64,000 bases of DNA, taken from Haloflavibacter putidus (GTDB lineage: Bacteria > Bacteroidota > Bacteroidia > Flavobacteriales > Flavobacteriaceae). The notes below the pieces were generated by a model. The model was not told where the DNA came from, searched no databases, and saw nothing but the letters and a program-made list of their open reading frames with translations. Positions 62,998 through 64,000 of the stretch are shown in pieces. The stretch spans positions 186,001 to 250,000 of the forward strand of contig NZ_VIAR01000002.1 of assembly GCF_006546625.1 (NCBI RefSeq). Direction: 5' to 3'. Made by a program: the position numbers and the translations under genes. Within the stretch, counting starts at the first letter, position 1. Every line of letters starts with the position of its first letter.

Positions 62998-64000
62998 ATG
63001 GCAGGCAACTCTTTTGGCAAACTTTTTAAACTAACTACTTTTGGCGAATCGCACGGCAAAGCCATTGGTGGTATTTTAGATGGTTGTCCGGCAAATTTAG
63101 AGCTAGATTTAGAAGCTATTCAAAAAGATCTAGATCGTAGAAAACCGGGTCAATCTGCTATTGTTACGCAACGTAAAGAGAGCGATATTGTAGATTTTCT
63201 TTCCGGAATATTTCAAAACAAAACTACCGGAACACCAATTGGATTCCAAATTGTAAATAAAGACTATAAATCCCGCGACTATGAACATATAAAAGATGTT
63301 TACCGGCCAAGTCACGCAGATTTTACCTACGATAAAAAATACAAACACAGAGATTATCGTGGCGGCGGTCGTGCAAGCGCACGAGAGACAGCTTGTAGGG
63401 TAGTAGCGGGCGCTATTGCAAAACAAGTAATTAGCAAGGTAAAAATTCAAGCTTTTGTGAGTGCTGTGGGAGAAATAGAATTAAAAAAAGACTTTACGGA
63501 AATAGATTTATTTGAAACAGAAAACAATCCTGTGCGTTGTCCAGATAAAAAAACTGCCGAAAAAATGGAAACTTACCTGAGAAAAATCCGTAAAGAAGGC
63601 GATACCGTTGGGGGCGTGGTAACTTGCGTTATAGAAAATGTACCTATAGGTTTGGGCGAACCTGTTTTTGATAAATTACACGCAGATTTAGCAAAAGCAA
63701 TGCTTTCTATAAATGCGGTAAAAGGTTTTGAGTACGGAAGCGGTTTTGAAGGTGCTAAAATGCGCGGGAGCAATCATAACGATAGTTTTAATACAGATAG
63801 CAGCACCAAAACCAATTATTCCGGTGGCATACAAGGTGGTATTTCTAACGGGATGCCAATTTATTTTAAAGTAGCGTTTAAACCTGTAGCAACCTTAATG
63901 CAGAAACAGCAAACTATAAATAGTAAAAACCAAGTGGTAGAAATGCAAGGTAAAGGCAGACACGACCCTTGTGTAGTGCCACGCGCTGTACCAATAGTAG
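62998..64000 (+). CDS. aroC: Chorismate synthase (3' end outside window)
   Basis: The frame from ATG 62998 stays open to the window end (334 codons of about 350-360). The start [21 protein letters not shown] is the chorismate synthase signature with the FGESHG active-site motif. [18 protein letters not shown] and [21 protein letters not shown] follow, as do [21 protein letters not shown]-like segments. The enzyme uses reduced FMN to convert EPSP to chorismate, the last step of the shikimate pathway, supplying aromatic amino acids. Two copies of the dispersed motif family occur here (63493 exact; 63588 with one mismatch). Confidence 0.97.
   Translation, partial: MAGNSFGKLFKLTTFGESHGKAIGGILDGCPANLELDLEAIQKDLDRRKPGQSAIVTQRKESDIVDFLSGIFQNKTTGTPIGFQIVNKDYKSRDYEHIKDVYRPSHADFTYDKKYKHRDYRGGGRASARETACRVVAGAIAKQVISKVKIQAFVSAVGEIELKKDFTEIDLFETENNPVRCPDKKTAEKMETYLRKIRKEGDTVGGVVTCVIENVPIGLGEPVFDKLHADLAKAMLSINAVKGFEYGSGFEGAKMRGSNHNDSFNTDSSTKTNYSGGIQGGISNGMPIYFKVAFKPVATLMQKQQTINSKNQVVEMQGKGRHDPCVVPRAVPIV

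Larger units (their letters stand above)
4138..63501. repeat. Dispersed 9/10-bp motif family TTTACGGAA / CTTTACGGAA (31 copies)
   Basis: Exact TTTACGGAA on the + strand starts at 9109, 11001, 11933, 21682, 24608, 28037, 30809, 31708, 32689, 32846, 33637, 39677, 44535, 53911, 59392 and 63493. The complement TTCCGTAAA starts at 4138, 7310, 8239, 9073, 14727, 21870, 30331, 32019, 37449, 38373, 44764, 46052, 47727, 55437 and 57982. At least six more sites differ at the outermost base (such as 14311, 24864, 33460, 41198, 47548, 63586, approximate). 23 of the 31 extend to the 10-mer. Counts are by eye. Confidence 0.8.

Noticed and set aside
4138-63501. The TTTACGGAA motif as Chi or FtsK-orienting site
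   Set aside because: Copies are balanced 16:15 between strands with no trend along the window; those sites are strand-biased. Kept as uptake-like or binding-site candidate instead.
4138-63501. The TTTACGGAA motif as a codon-usage effect
   Set aside because: All five non-stop reading frames are used with different peptides, and three copies are intergenic.
1-64000. tRNA genes, rRNA genes, CRISPR arrays, riboswitches
   Set aside because: Intergenic regions were read on both strands; no cloverleaf, rRNA core or spaced direct-repeat array was seen.

Overview
The window is an AT-rich chromosomal segment (roughly one third G+C by eye) from a member of the Bacteroidota, most likely family Flavobacteriaceae. 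Evidence for this is the bacillithiol gene bshA, the LptD, TamB and MlaD-type envelope proteins, the GH3/beta-lactamase fusion, the THUMP-like methyltransferase, and promoters of the Bacteroidota TTTG / TAnnTTTG type. No rRNA, tRNA, CRISPR array, transposase, integrase or prophage gene was found. The sequence begins inside mscL and ends inside aroC.

Layout. (1) 1-2.8 kb is a small accessory block after mscL. It holds a CPBP membrane protease gene, a frameshifted small membrane-protein gene, a secreted protein of unknown function, and two sets of direct repeats (63 bp imperfect, 39 bp identical) that resemble cassette junctions. (2) 2.8-12.4 kb is mostly single housekeeping genes: a lipoprotein, an XRE regulator divergent from an M14 carboxypeptidase-like gene with palindromic operators between them, an Lrp/AsnC regulator, a YebC-family protein, a pterin dehydratase, an SDR, gcvT, the NAD(P)HX repair enzyme and hutH. 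(3) 12.5-19.1 kb carries clpC, gyrA and a TPR protein. (4) 19.3-33.3 kb is one co-directional run of 14 genes for an aryl-polyene/flexirubin-type pigment: two ketosynthases, a triad-less ketosynthase-like partner, a short ketosynthase-like fragment, ACP, two hotdog dehydratases, a LpxL-like acyltransferase, NodB deacetylase, LolA-like carrier, GT2-DUF2062, MMPL exporter, C45 acyltransferase and AMP-ligase. (5) 33.4-38.6 kb is a minus-strand run of RNA-modification and membrane genes (THUMP-like methyltransferase, AI-2E family permease, TrmH-type, DUF4159, rsmE, tsaD). (6) 38.7-54.3 kb is rich in envelope genes (tamB, lptD, amidase, mlaD-like) and also has a baeRF protein, a sodium symporter, RidA and a two-gene heterodisulfide-reductase-like Fe-S pair. 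(7) 54.4-64 kb carries the GH3/serine hydrolase fusion, bshA, a beta-barrel protein, a large FAD/Fe-S dehydrogenase, a lipoprotein and aroC.

The most unusual signal is not a gene. The 9-mer TTTACGGAA (or its complement TTCCGTAAA) occurs 31 times by my count, about once per 2 kb, balanced between strands. It is used in all five reading frames that do not create a stop, and it forms an inverted pair in one intergenic region. Chance expectation from base composition is about one. The pattern resembles DNA uptake sequences of Neisseria and Haemophilus, which I do not know to be described for this group.

Other points worth checking are the operator array at the XRE/M14 divergent promoter, the pigment cluster lacking an obvious ketoreductase, ammonia-lyase or dialkylresorcinol genes, two genes with no standard start codon (the SDR and tamB), and very short or absent leaders at several promoters.
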